NCBI GenBank assembly: GCA_964572845.1
Contig: CAZNFX010000006.1
Coordinates: 124,001-188,000, forward strand
Source: Bin55 sp964572845
GTDB lineage: Bacteria > Pseudomonadota > Gammaproteobacteria > Pseudomonadales > Azotimanducaceae
Direction of reading: 5' to 3'
Length of the DNA: 64,000 nt
Position 1 is the stretch's first letter. Every line of letters starts with the position of its first letter. The notes below the pieces were generated by a model, which made no database searches, had not been told where the DNA came from, and worked only from the letters and a program-made list of their open reading frames with translations. Below, in pieces: positions 9,779 through 18,706 of this stretch. The position numbers were made by a program, and so were the translations under genes.

Positions 9779-11575
9779 ATGGCGTTGGCTAGTTCACGTT
9801 TGGGAGGGAGGTTAAACGGATTCCTGCTAGGGAGCGTAACGGGTACGGCAATCGTAACGCTCGCATCGGTGGCTTACTTTACAGTCGCCGAGAAACAGTC
9901 AGCTCCCTCTTCCCCTTTGGTCGGCACAACGGATGCCGTCTGGGGACACACGCCGAGCCCTGTTCACAAGATCAAATCGTCGACTGAACTTCAAGAATCA
10001 TTGGCCGATAGGAGCTTTTACAACCGTAAGTTGACGATGCTCAAACTTCTTGCCGACGCAAGACCAAATCGCATAAGAGAAATCTTCCACTACTCGGAAG
10101 CGCTTCGGCCAGTCTCGCTAAGAAACGAAATTCAATCGATCGTCATTCGAAAACTTACACTGACCGATCCAGTGGATGCTCTAAAGCAGATTGCGAATCT
10201 TGGGGCCAGTCATAGGCACTTCTTGACTGAGGCGATGTATCGCGAATGGTCGGCTTTAAGCCTAGAGGTCGCAATAAAACACGCGAAGTCCATGGATGCT
10301 TCAAGCAGGCGCGCTGCATTGAGGGGTGTCTTGCATGGACGAAAGGATCTGTCTGACGAGATCCTGTTAGAGATCGCTCGTGAGCTGGAAAACGAGCAAT
10401 TGGCACTTGATCACTTTGCGCAATCACAATTGCTTCTAGAAATTGACGACCCAGAGACTTCGCTGGATTCGTTTTTGTCACGACATGGATCTCAAGTTAC
10501 AGAGCTTAGCGAAACGGAAAAGCTCCTGCTCGTTCACATTGTCAGGTCTTGGATTGACGCTGACGGCATAGACGCAGTTCACGCTGCAAATGAGTCGCTA
10601 AACACCGATTCAGACCGAATCACAATGCTTGGTCTGTTGCTACCAGAGCTGGCTACAGACGATGCCTCATTGGCATTAGCAACTATTACAAGTATGTATG
10701 CTGCAGATTGGCAAATTGCTCTTAGGTCTATAGCTCTATGGGCGGAAGTTGAACCGCTTTCGGCTCTTGAACTTGCGTCTTCCGTTCGTTCGGAAATCGC
10801 ACGTCACAAATTGTCAAGAGCTGTTATTGCTGCTTGGACCGAATCCAATCCATTAGACCTTCTCGAATCGTTGGGGCAAATTCCAGACTACCTATCTCAA
10901 TGGTTTCAAAGTGAAGCGATATACGTTCTTGCTAACACATCTTTCGAGACCGCCACAAAATACGTCGCAGAAATGCCCGATGAGACTCGGAGAGAGAACA
11001 TGACATACATTCTGGTTACAAATTGGGCTGAACAAGATCCCCGAGCAGCTCTCGATTGGGTGCTGCAGGACTGGGAGGCTCAGATTGACCCCCAGTTTCG
11101 GGCCCAAGCTGTAATAAATGGAATCGTACGAAGCGATAGAGTGATGGCTCTAAACATGGCACTTGAGCTACCAGCTGATAAAAAGGGCGTTGGGTATGAA
11201 TCGATGGTGATTGGAACAATCGCAGAGTCCAACCCACAGCTAGCAATTGATCTATTGGACAAGGCTCGCAACACTGAAACAAAGGAAAGAGCTACTAACA
11301 ATGTTGGGATAGAACTGCTAAGACAAGGAGACATGGAAGGGTTCATAGATCTTGTTAAGAACTGGTCGCCAGACTTGCAGTTCAAGTACTACCGTAGCAA
11401 GGCCCTTTTTGTTCGCGAAACCAACATGCACGCGATCTACGACAAGTTAGACCAAATACCAATAAGAGAGATTCAGGAGATCTATTCGAAGACTCTCTTG
11501 TGGCTACACTCACGCGAACCCACTTTCAACGAGAAGCAAGTTGCGAAGCTGGAGGAGCTTGCACAAGAACAATAG
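9779..11575 (+). CDS. Membrane-anchored DPxxAL helical-repeat protein, copy 2
   Basis: A 598-aa intact paralogue of the preceding gene, function unknown. An N-terminal hydrophobic helix (NGFLLGSVTGTAIVTLASVAY) anchors it, and about 520 residues of helical repeats follow with motifs such as TDPVDALKQI, DDASLALATI, VEPLSALELA, SNPLDLLESL, QDPRAALDWV and SNPQLAIDLL. The repeat domain is probably on the periplasmic side, judged from the single short N-terminal anchor. ATG 9779 is chosen; a TTG at 9764 in the same frame is an alternative, and neither has a well-spaced ribosome-binding site. The two paralogues are separated by about 70 bp and are likely co-transcribed. Confidence 0.75.
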   Translation: MALASSRLGGRLNGFLLGSVTGTAIVTLASVAYFTVAEKQSAPSSPLVGTTDAVWGHTPSPVHKIKSSTELQESLADRSFYNRKLTMLKLLADARPNRIREIFHYSEALRPVSLRNEIQSIVIRKLTLTDPVDALKQIANLGASHRHFLTEAMYREWSALSLEVAIKHAKSMDASSRRAALRGVLHGRKDLSDEILLEIARELENEQLALDHFAQSQLLLEIDDPETSLDSFLSRHGSQVTELSETEKLLLVHIVRSWIDADGIDAVHAANESLNTDSDRITMLGLLLPELATDDASLALATITSMYAADWQIALRSIALWAEVEPLSALELASSVRSEIARHKLSRAVIAAWTESNPLDLLESLGQIPDYLSQWFQSEAIYVLANTSFETATKYVAEMPDETRRENMTYILVTNWAEQDPRAALDWVLQDWEAQIDPQFRAQAVINGIVRSDRVMALNMALELPADKKGVGYESMVIGTIAESNPQLAIDLLDKARNTETKERATNNVGIELLRQGDMEGFIDLVKNWSPDLQFKYYRSKALFVRETNMHAIYDKLDQIPIREIQEIYSKTLLWLHSREPTFNEKQVAKLEELAQEQ

Positions 11576-11678
11576 ACCTTCCTCACCCAAATATACAGCT
11601 ACACGATTCGGTTGGGCACTATAGCAGACTTCCGCAACGTTGTATAGTATATCATATTAATGTAGCAACCCCAAACTC

Positions 11679-11721
11679 TCACCATGAAAATTCCAGATCT
11701 GGGTTCGAGATTTCATGGTGA
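11679..11721. repeat. Nested inverted repeat (11-bp outer stem)
   Basis: TCACCATGAAA at 11679-11689 is the exact complement of TTTCATGGTGA at 11711-11721. The 21-nt loop contains the perfect palindrome CCAGATCTGG (11693-11702). It could be a bidirectional terminator, a processing signal or a protein-binding site. Confidence 0.6.
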
Positions 11722-11755
11722 CGATGTCTGATCTGTTGGTCTAGGGCACACGTGG

Positions 11756-11776
11756 GGAAGTTGCAAAGCGACTTCC
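11756..11776. terminator. Hairpin between convergent genes
   Basis: GGAAGTTGC (11756-11764) pairs with GCGACTTCC (11768-11776) around an AAA loop, nine base pairs with one G-U. The position between convergent transcripts suggests termination or 3'-end protection, but no T-run follows on either strand. Confidence 0.4.
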
Positions 11777-11937
11777 GGGTTGTCATGTAATTGCCAATAC
11801 CAGACCTAGATGGTCAAGCAGGCCTAGGTTAGTAGTTCAATTGTCAAAGTCACCTATTGAGCGCCACACCATCCTGAGCCAAGTAAAGGATGCACGGAAC
11901 CCACCTAGTGTGGTACCCGATTCGACTTCGCAAGAAG

Positions 11938-13680
11938 CTACGGCATTTCTGATATGAGCATCACGCCAGTGATGGCTTCATCTGTACGGTCCTCAAAGAC
12001 TAAGATGTCATCGAGTCCGTCGCCATTTAACGGTAATTGCAGCAGATCGTGGAATTCTGGATCGGTGGCAAACTTATGAATAACAACCCCTTCAGAGTTT
12101 TCTATGAGATCCAAATGCGTTACGGCTTCGAGATCGGAGGTGATCAGTTTGCCAACGTCAATTGTGAGCTCCTGTCCGGCTTCCAAGATTTTCATTAGTT
12201 CCTTCAATTCGCTGAACTGGCCGGCCTCCGAGAAGATGGAGTCGTTCTCAACTACGTTGAAATACACTCGTACCTCTCCCGATTCGATGGCAATAACTTC
12301 CCTAGATTGCGACCCGTCCAATTGCGCATCAAGGATTGGTGTCGGCGGCTCAGTAGCTGAACCGACAAGGTCCAAGCGGATGCCTGCCTCGACTCTTCCT
12401 TGCGAACGTGAGATTTGACCAACTCTAATAAATGTCGGCAGTAATGCTGGAACTTTCATATTGACCAATAGCCGATTGTCGGGGCGACGGGAGAATTTGC
12501 CGTCTGAGTGGTGGAATACTAGGAGTTCAAACCGCAAAGTCGTTGGTACAACCAGAGCAAGAAGCACACGACGAACAGAAACGTCGTAAGGGGTTTTCAG
12601 AGCAACGAGATCTTGCATCCCATCTATATTTGCGTCGATTATTCCTGCGACAATTGTGTTTTCATTGAAACGCATTATTTGCGTGGGTCTGGTCGTGTCG
12701 ATGCCGCTGTCGCCAGCAATGTAGACAAGCGCTCTGTTCGGCTCAATAATTGTCAGATCAGTAAACCCATCTTGGTTGACATCCGCTAGCTGAACGCGAT
12801 TTGGCGCGAATCGAATCAGAGAGAACAAGTTGGAAAAGTCGATCGAATCGAAATCGACCTTTCTTAAGTCCTTCTCAAAATTGATGTCATAGTCCGGTAT
12901 TGAAGAGAAATAGGCTGTCTCCGATGAATTCCCCAGTGCGATGCGTACTGCACTATCGTTCTGCAGCACAACATCCATGTGAGAATCGTTGTTTATGTCC
13001 CGAAAATTCGCTGAACTTGCTCTGTAGGTCTGACCTACGTTGTCGTATAGGTTTTCGGCCGCTAGGGATGCCGAGGAGTTAGACAACAGAGGGATCTTTG
13101 ACGTTTTCAGCAACTGGTTGCTGTCGCTCAATTCAACGACGTACACAAAATGAGTAGTCGGAACCGCAAGATCATCAATTGAATCTCCATTGATGTCGAT
13201 GCAGAATCGCAACCGAGTTGTGTCGTCGGGAACATGTATGGAGGGAATTGGAATGGACACTTCCTCTTGCCGATACACGTTCTCTGAGTGTTTCCATAGC
13301 GTTAGTTTCGACTCCGAATCCAGAACAAGAACAGAGTATTTTTCGTCGTCCTTGTCAATGCGAGCGACGTCCCACATGGCGAATTTCGCCGGGATGGGTA
13401 TGGATTGAAAGTCCGACGTGTCAAATCCGTCGGAGTCTTGTTTCACGACGCGCAGTTCATTTTGGAATTCGAGAATTAGATCCGTACGGTCATCGGCATT
13501 TAGGTCGATCATGTGAATCTGATTGACGTCAATCGGAATCGAAAAGGGACTGATCGAGTAACCATCCAAAGAGTCAAGGCTCTCTGCTGCAATTTGTTCA
13601 GAGTGGACAGTGACTAGGAAGACGGCCACTGCCAGCAGTGCCTTGGCACGAGACAAAACGGAGAAAGAAGAAAGGGTCAT
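11938..13680 (-). CDS. Secreted FG-GAP/VCBS-repeat protein (operon gene 5)
   Basis: A 580-aa exported protein with an N-terminal signal peptide (LLAVAVFLVTVHSEQIAA). It carries at least six FG-GAP-type calcium-loop motifs (DLNADDRTDLIL, DINGDSIDDLAV, DINNDSHMDVVL, DVNQDGFTDLTI, DANIDGMQDLVA, LNGDGLDDILVF), as in integrin-alpha-like beta-propellers. Such domains bind proteins or polysaccharides outside the cytoplasm; no enzymatic motif is seen. Its ATG overlaps the stop of the gene before it by 4 bp (ATGA), indicating coupled translation with the other FG-GAP gene. It is the last gene of the ABC-transporter operon. Ligand and partner are unknown. Confidence 0.85.
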   Translation of the reverse strand: MTLSSFSVLSRAKALLAVAVFLVTVHSEQIAAESLDSLDGYSISPFSIPIDVNQIHMIDLNADDRTDLILEFQNELRVVKQDSDGFDTSDFQSIPIPAKFAMWDVARIDKDDEKYSVLVLDSESKLTLWKHSENVYRQEEVSIPIPSIHVPDDTTRLRFCIDINGDSIDDLAVPTTHFVYVVELSDSNQLLKTSKIPLLSNSSASLAAENLYDNVGQTYRASSANFRDINNDSHMDVVLQNDSAVRIALGNSSETAYFSSIPDYDINFEKDLRKVDFDSIDFSNLFSLIRFAPNRVQLADVNQDGFTDLTIIEPNRALVYIAGDSGIDTTRPTQIMRFNENTIVAGIIDANIDGMQDLVALKTPYDVSVRRVLLALVVPTTLRFELLVFHHSDGKFSRRPDNRLLVNMKVPALLPTFIRVGQISRSQGRVEAGIRLDLVGSATEPPTPILDAQLDGSQSREVIAIESGEVRVYFNVVENDSIFSEAGQFSELKELMKILEAGQELTIDVGKLITSDLEAVTHLDLIENSEGVVIHKFATDPEFHDLLQLPLNGDGLDDILVFEDRTDEAITGVMLISEMP

Positions 13681-15290
13681 CGTCGCGATACCAAGTAAGT
13701 CATGGCTGTACTGTGACTCAAGATTAGATCAGGCAGTTGGTCGCCATTGAGGTTGTCGACTGATACGGAAAATACGGCATACTGCGGCGTGAACTGCCAA
13801 AAGGGTTGTGGTTCGATTTGGGGAGAAGCATCGATTCGACGCGCTTGAATAGTACCGGTGCTAGTACTCTCCAAGATGTCGTTTGTGCCGTCTAAGTCCA
13901 AGTCAAATCGCAGAGTACTTGGCATCAAGTTTCGCAACGAGTCGACGTTTATGGACTGAGTTGATGTCAATGACGGCTTTCTGTTGAATACTCCCGATCC
14001 AGACTCGCTCATCTCGAATAAGAGCAAGTTGCGGTGCAGTTCAATTTCAGTCAGTATCTTTCGTAGCGGTGTCGTCACTGTGTTTACGAGCATTACGAAT
14101 TTCTCGTTGCTATGGACCGAAGTAAATTCGATGTCCATTATTGAGCCGTTTACGCGAAACACCTGTGTCGGTTCCTCCATATTGAACTGACCGTTGTCGT
14201 TTATGCGTAGCTGGATGGTGCTGCCGGAAAACCCCCTACCTATAGAGACCATGTCAAGATCTCCATCGCCATCTACATCGTCAAATGACGAAACTCGTCT
14301 TCCAGGAATCGGAATCTCGTAGCCGACTAGTTTGTACGAGTCATCTACATCGTCGTCGCCTCCTACTATGTCCGTAGTCTTGCTCTGTGCGTACGTTGCG
14401 TCAGCTCTCAGATGCCGTATGTTTAATCCATCAGCAGACACAAAAATCAGATCCATCAGATCATCACCGTTGACATCTCGAGCAACCAATCCCGGTTGCC
14501 ATGAACCGTAGGTGATTGATCTAGTTCTAGTGCTCAGCGAATGTCGGGCGACTCTCGAGAACATACCCTGATATTGTGATTGCGGAACGAATAGATTCCT
14601 CAGAATCAGTTCACCACGCTCATCCACTTCTGAAATCGTTTCGCTACTGACCGACCGGTTGAATGTCCTTGACGGATTCGCGTCACTCTCGGAAGCAATC
14701 GGCAAATCGATAGTGCCAACAAGATTCAACCCCTTTCCTAAGCCATTGAAGAAGAGCCCATATCGACCCGGTCCCGGCAAAATCAGGTCTGACGCGCCAT
14801 CGTTGTTTAGGTCAATCGCATCTACAAAGAACAGTTCTTTCGAATCTGGATGACGTATGAAGAGTTCCCAGTCAGCTAGGTGTTCGAGGTTTCCGACATA
14901 GCTAGGAGTGTTCGCGGAGAAACTGTAGATTGCGTCAGCCGTGATCCAGAGGATTTCCGTTCCTGCGGACTCCCGCACATCGGCCAGTGCAAACGCTATC
15001 GCTTCGGTTTTGATCTCGACCTTGACAGGCGAGTCCGATAGCTTCCCATTGGCTTGCTGCTTGTAGATGTGCAATTCACGTCCAGTCGATCGATAGTATT
15101 GAGGAATTACCAAGTCCTTTAAGCCGTCTCCATCTACATCAGCAACGATTGGATCATGCGTAGCGTATGCTGAGTCGACCTGCCAAACGTCGAACGACAG
15201 TTTGGAAAACGCGGTATCGCCGCTTATGCAAATGGCTAACACGAGAACGAACCACGGTGGATTCTTCTTAGCTGCTTTTGAGGTAATCAC
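13677..15290 (-). CDS. Secreted FG-GAP/VCBS-repeat protein (operon gene 4)
   Basis: A 537-aa protein with a basic N-terminus and hydrophobic signal segment (WFVLVLAICISGDTAFS). FG-GAP repeats with DxDxDG calcium loops recur: ADVDGDGLKDLVIP, DLNNDGASDLILPG, DVNGDDLMDLIFV, DVDGDGDLDMVS, DLDLDGTNDIL and LNGDQLPDLILS. It is similar in plan to the downstream gene but divergent in sequence, so the pair probably arose by an old duplication and might form a heteromeric propeller assembly. It overlaps by 4 bp with both neighbours (PDZ lipoprotein upstream, second FG-GAP gene downstream). Function unknown; context ties it to the ABC transporter. Confidence 0.85.
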   Translation of the reverse strand: MITSKAAKKNPPWFVLVLAICISGDTAFSKLSFDVWQVDSAYATHDPIVADVDGDGLKDLVIPQYYRSTGRELHIYKQQANGKLSDSPVKVEIKTEAIAFALADVRESAGTEILWITADAIYSFSANTPSYVGNLEHLADWELFIRHPDSKELFFVDAIDLNNDGASDLILPGPGRYGLFFNGLGKGLNLVGTIDLPIASESDANPSRTFNRSVSSETISEVDERGELILRNLFVPQSQYQGMFSRVARHSLSTRTRSITYGSWQPGLVARDVNGDDLMDLIFVSADGLNIRHLRADATYAQSKTTDIVGGDDDVDDSYKLVGYEIPIPGRRVSSFDDVDGDGDLDMVSIGRGFSGSTIQLRINDNGQFNMEEPTQVFRVNGSIMDIEFTSVHSNEKFVMLVNTVTTPLRKILTEIELHRNLLLFEMSESGSGVFNRKPSLTSTQSINVDSLRNLMPSTLRFDLDLDGTNDILESTSTGTIQARRIDASPQIEPQPFWQFTPQYAVFSVSVDNLNGDQLPDLILSHSTAMTYLVSRR

Positions 15291-16234
15291 GGGTTTGTAC
15301 TCTCATCCCGCCGTATGCGTGTTGAACGGATATTGAAGAACCATAGAAATCGGTGGTTGGTCTCTAAATCAGTAGTGTGGTATCGATAGAGTGGGATTAG
15401 CTCCGGAAACTGAAGGATTGTTTTTCTTGGATCCGGGCGGAACTCGTACCGAAACAACGGCCATAGGCGCAATCGCGCCAGATAGCGTCCGGGATTCCAT
15501 AGGTTGACTCCTCTATCGAACGTTCTTCCGTTTGAAAGGGTGGAAAGAGTAACTTTTGATCCAGGCGAGTATTCCTCAACGAGTTTGGTCACTAATTGCT
15601 GGGCAGATTGCACTTCTTCAGAGTCGATTGCGGTGATCACATCTCCCTCTTGGAAGCCAGCGGCGTGGAGCGGACTGTTTTCGCTCAATTGAATCACCCT
15701 GGCCGCGGACGTATGTTGGCCGCCTGCTAACTGCACAATTTCGGTACGGTAAGCAGCTCTGGTTGCGATAGGGTCAATGCGGTAGAGTTCTCTCAGTGCG
15801 ATTGACTGTTTTGCCTGGCGTGCAATCAATGTTGCTTCCAGAACCGCAGTGCCGCGTCGGATCTCAAACAACAGCGGTTGGTCGGGGCTCGATTGCTCCG
15901 CGATAATCTCAAGTGTATCTGTACTGTTCGTTTCTACACCATCGATGCTGAGGATTACGTCGTTGACGACGATGCCAGCAAAATCGGCTGGACTGTTGGG
16001 ATTCACCGTAATGACTTTTAGTCCGGGTAGCACCTCAATGTTTGCAAAGGAGTCACTCTCGTTGATACGCGCTTCTATTCCGAAGTCCACGGTCGTTCTT
16101 TCCGAGTCAGCGTGGGCGAAATCAAGCTCAAGCTGTTCGGGAGATAGCTCGACCGATGGCGGGATCGGGTTGGATTCGAAGTGGACACAACCGGCACAAG
16201 CCAAGAATACGCAACACATTAGGATCTGTTTCAT
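15287..16234 (-). CDS. Lipoprotein with two PDZ domains (operon gene 3)
   Basis: A 315-aa protein beginning MKQILMCCVFLACAGC, a probable lipoprotein signal with the lipidated Cys at residue 16. Two PDZ-like domains follow. The first (about residues 65-140) has the PNSPADFAGIVVNDVILSID core; the second (about 175-245) has SENSPLHAAGFQEGDVITAI. No protease domain is present, so the PDZ modules probably bind C-termini or scaffold partners at a membrane. The last 70 residues are Arg/Tyr-rich with no recognised fold. It sits between the ABC permease (26 bp upstream) and the first FG-GAP gene (4-bp overlap), suggesting it links the transporter to the exported propellers. Confidence 0.8.
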   Translation of the reverse strand: MKQILMCCVFLACAGCVHFESNPIPPSVELSPEQLELDFAHADSERTTVDFGIEARINESDSFANIEVLPGLKVITVNPNSPADFAGIVVNDVILSIDGVETNSTDTLEIIAEQSSPDQPLLFEIRRGTAVLEATLIARQAKQSIALRELYRIDPIATRAAYRTEIVQLAGGQHTSAARVIQLSENSPLHAAGFQEGDVITAIDSEEVQSAQQLVTKLVEEYSPGSKVTLSTLSNGRTFDRGVNLWNPGRYLARLRLWPLFRYEFRPDPRKTILQFPELIPLYRYHTTDLETNHRFLWFFNIRSTRIRRDESTNP

Positions 16235-16260
16235 GCCAAGTACCTCAAATTACAGGTGAT

Positions 16261-17130
16261 TCAGAGTCTTCGTCGATCGATGACGAAGTAAGTTAAGACA
16301 AGCAAGCCAATCGCTTGGGCAATGGGAATCCACAAGTTCAATCGAATCGTACTGTCGCTTACGTACACATCCGAGTAACCTTTGACGATGTCGCTGACCT
16401 CGCGCAAGTAGGAGGCATCGAACAGTAGCGGCGTGAACGTTAGGAAACAGTATTCTGCGTATGAGCCGAAGTATGGCTGGAAGAACCCGTAAATCACGAG
16501 TAAGGCAAGTACGATGACTGTCGATTGAACAGGTGAACTCGCACTTGCTGAAACAAATGTACCCAGCGCAATCGAAGCTGGTATGGTGACTGACGCCAAT
16601 CCCATGCCCAATAGGATCTCGTTTCGAATTTCCATTTCGCCAATCAGTTCATAGCCATCTTCAACTACGGATTCGTATGCCCAGAGCGAACCTGCGAGGA
16701 GATAAGCGATGGTTAGAGCAAGGCCAAACGACAGAAATGCCAATACATGAACTGATATGACTTTGGCGAAAATCACGGAGTGCCGGCTCGCCACACGGGT
16801 GACCATGATTCGCACCGTCCCAATCCGGCAGTCATTTGCGAACGACCAAGCTGCGTAGGTTGTGACAATGAGGACGATTGCAGTCAGGGATACGAGCATT
16901 CCGTCTACAAAATGTCCGTAGCCAGACGCATAGTCTCCACCAATCCCAATGTCGACATTTGTGAACTGCTCGCGTGCTTCCATTGCCGCTTCCGTTACTC
17001 GACTCATCGCCAAATAGATCGTGACAATCGCTGACGGAAGAAGAACTGCAAGATAAGTCGCAGAACTACGAACAGCAATCCACATCTCGGATCTCAGGCA
17101 CACGCCGAAGCCTTTCGAGGTTAGTGCCAA
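16261..17130 (-). CDS. ABC-2-type transporter permease (operon gene 2)
   Basis: A 289-aa integral membrane protein with about six hydrophobic helices: near residues 20-43, 80-100, 125-150, 175-195, 200-222 and 265-285. A long extracytoplasmic loop follows the first helix, the usual ABC-2 permease plan. Start is TTG at 17130, overlapping the ATPase gene by 10 bp; a GTG nine codons further in is an alternative. With the adjacent ATPase it should form a dimeric exporter or mechanotransmission unit. The substrate is not apparent. Confidence 0.85.
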   Translation of the reverse strand: MALTSKGFGVCLRSEMWIAVRSSATYLAVLLPSAIVTIYLAMSRVTEAAMEAREQFTNVDIGIGGDYASGYGHFVDGMLVSLTAIVLIVTTYAAWSFANDCRIGTVRIMVTRVASRHSVIFAKVISVHVLAFLSFGLALTIAYLLAGSLWAYESVVEDGYELIGEMEIRNEILLGMGLASVTIPASIALGTFVSASASSPVQSTVIVLALLVIYGFFQPYFGSYAEYCFLTFTPLLFDASYLREVSDIVKGYSDVYVSDSTIRLNLWIPIAQAIGLLVLTYFVIDRRRL

Positions 17131-18077
17131 GACTCACCTTCCTCTGTCAAGTCTTGCTGGGTGATCGAACGAAAGAGAGAGTTGAGCGATTGGCGAACGA
17201 CCTGCAGTTCAGAGACGGCGATTCCGTTTTGCACTAGGAGAGCATTCAATTGGGCCGAGGTCATGTCGTCCAGGCGCAACTCTACAGAGTCATCATCATG
17301 GTGCGTCTTTACGTCAATCTTTTGGTTTTCTTGAGCAATTTCTTCGATTTTGTCGCACTGCGTAGAACGCACTCTGACATCAACGGAATTTGAAGCTAGA
17401 AGGCTTTCGAGTCTTTCATGTAATGCAATGGTTCCCTCGTGAAGGATTGCAACTTGCGTGCAGACTCGTTCTAGATAAGGCAGCTGATGACTCGCCAGCA
17501 GGAACGAAGTACCGCGATCATTGTTTTCCCGTTGGATGATCTGCAAGATGTCCTCGACGCCTTCGGCATCCAGTCCAATGAACGGTTCATCGAAGACAAC
17601 GAACTCTGGAGATCCAATAAGAGCTTGCATGAGCGCAGTGCGCCGCTTGTTCCCAAATGACAGCTTCTTCGTCTTGAAATTGCTATAGCGGGCTAGCCGG
17701 AAGGCGTTCTCCAGCTGCACTGGATCCGAGTCTGTATTGCGCAATACGGACCTAGTGTGCGAGGAAGTTTGGCGCACAGAAAGTCCTGGATAAAGGCATG
17801 GCTGATCGAATACTGCCGCAATCTTGCCGTTGAGCTGAAATATCTGATGCGGGCTCTTGCCTAGGATATCTATGTTTCCTTGTTGAAATCGTTGAAGCCC
17901 TAGCATGCATTCGATGGTTGTTGTTTTTCCTGAACCGTTAAGACCAACCAGACCAACAATGGACTTGGGTTCGATTTGCAGATTCAATCCCTTCAATACA
18001 GCGTGGGAACGATAGCGCTTGTGAAGGTTGTCGATGGAGATCGTTGGGGAGCACGCCTGGTTCGCGTCAACGGTCAT
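17121..18077 (-). CDS. ABC transporter ATP-binding protein (operon gene 1)
   Basis: A 318-aa nucleotide-binding subunit. The Walker A is GLNGSGKTTT, the Q-loop lies in AAVFDQPCLYPGLS, the signature is an unusual LSFGNKRR in place of LSGGQ, the Walker B is EFVVFDEPF and the switch His is in LLASHQL. The C-terminal 90 residues resemble the extension seen in BcrA/CcmA-type exporter ATPases. It starts the core of a minus-strand operon with a permease, PDZ lipoprotein and two FG-GAP proteins. ATG at 18077 overlaps the stop of a possible 79-codon frame. It is an exporter-type ATPase by sequence; the substrate is unknown. Confidence 0.9.
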   Translation of the reverse strand: MTVDANQACSPTISIDNLHKRYRSHAVLKGLNLQIEPKSIVGLVGLNGSGKTTTIECMLGLQRFQQGNIDILGKSPHQIFQLNGKIAAVFDQPCLYPGLSVRQTSSHTRSVLRNTDSDPVQLENAFRLARYSNFKTKKLSFGNKRRTALMQALIGSPEFVVFDEPFIGLDAEGVEDILQIIQRENNDRGTSFLLASHQLPYLERVCTQVAILHEGTIALHERLESLLASNSVDVRVRSTQCDKIEEIAQENQKIDVKTHHDDDSVELRLDDMTSAQLNALLVQNGIAVSELQVVRQSLNSLFRSITQQDLTEEGESWH

Positions 18078-18313
18078 AATGAAGTATCAATCTCGAGGTG
18101 TTGGTACACATGCGACCATAGGCTTGATTGTTGTCCTTCAGGTCTCGTCACCATGCATTGGCAACGACCCGGTGACACTAAGTCCCGGTTCTCGTTAATA
18201 GCAATGGCATGGCAAGTTGCGATTTGCCCATTGATGTCAGTATCGTAAAACGAGAATGTGATGGATCGCTCCAGATGGTCCAAATTTTGGATGCTGCCAG
18301 ATCGAAACCCCAA
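18074..18313 (-). CDS. Possible small leader ORF of the ABC/FG-GAP operon
   Basis: A 79-codon frame starting at TTG whose TGA overlaps the ATPase ATG as ATGA, the same junction type as two others in this operon. The predicted peptide (for example FYDTDINGQIATCHAI) has no recognised family, signal or membrane segment. The start has no clear ribosome-binding site. Only the coupled junction argues for it; chance is quite possible. Confidence 0.25.
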   Translation of the reverse strand: MGFRSGSIQNLDHLERSITFSFYDTDINGQIATCHAIAINENRDLVSPGRCQCMVTRPEGQQSSLWSHVYQHLEIDTSL

Positions 18314-18706
18314 TTCATGCCAGCGGGCTTTTGTGAAATTCTTTGCTTAAGCTTTCCGACTTTGACACAAAGGCTAGGCGAAGGGTTCCAATGACTTGCA
18401 GCGAGTTCGCTCCGCTACTGAATGTCGTCGAGTGCAGAGCCCGAGGATGCCAGGTGCAGTCCAGCTTCCTTAGAAAATGTGCAGTTCTAGTGTTGAGCTA
18501 TCTAATCGTTCAACTCCAGATTTGGTACTCCACATTGGGACAAGCCAAAGGTTGTTAGTACAATTATTTGAAGGTCTCTGGACTTGGCTGGACGGATCCG
18601 GCTATTGCCATTCCTGTTTCTATCTGTCAGCAGTTCGTTGCGCATGGTTGATCATGTCCTGTCGCTTGCTCTCTGACGAAAACACACTATTAGGAGTCAA
18701 CACGCT
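18078..18706. other. Intergenic region between divergent operons, 629 bp
   Basis: This unusually long gap separates the minus-strand ABC operon from the plus-strand pyrG operon and must hold both promoters. Apart from the doubtful small frame at 18074-18313, no protein with recognisable features, no tRNA and no repeat is seen. mazG or relA, common neighbours of pyrG in relatives, are not detectable. Confidence 0.4.

Larger units (their letters stand above)
11576..11937. other. Convergent intergenic region with three hairpins, 362 bp
   Basis: The space between convergent genes has no credible coding frame. It contains an AT-rich stretch near 11641-11662 and three consecutive inverted repeats: 11679-11721, 11756-11776 and 11804-11829. 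None is followed by a clear T-tract on either strand, so they are not textbook terminators. Confidence 0.5.
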
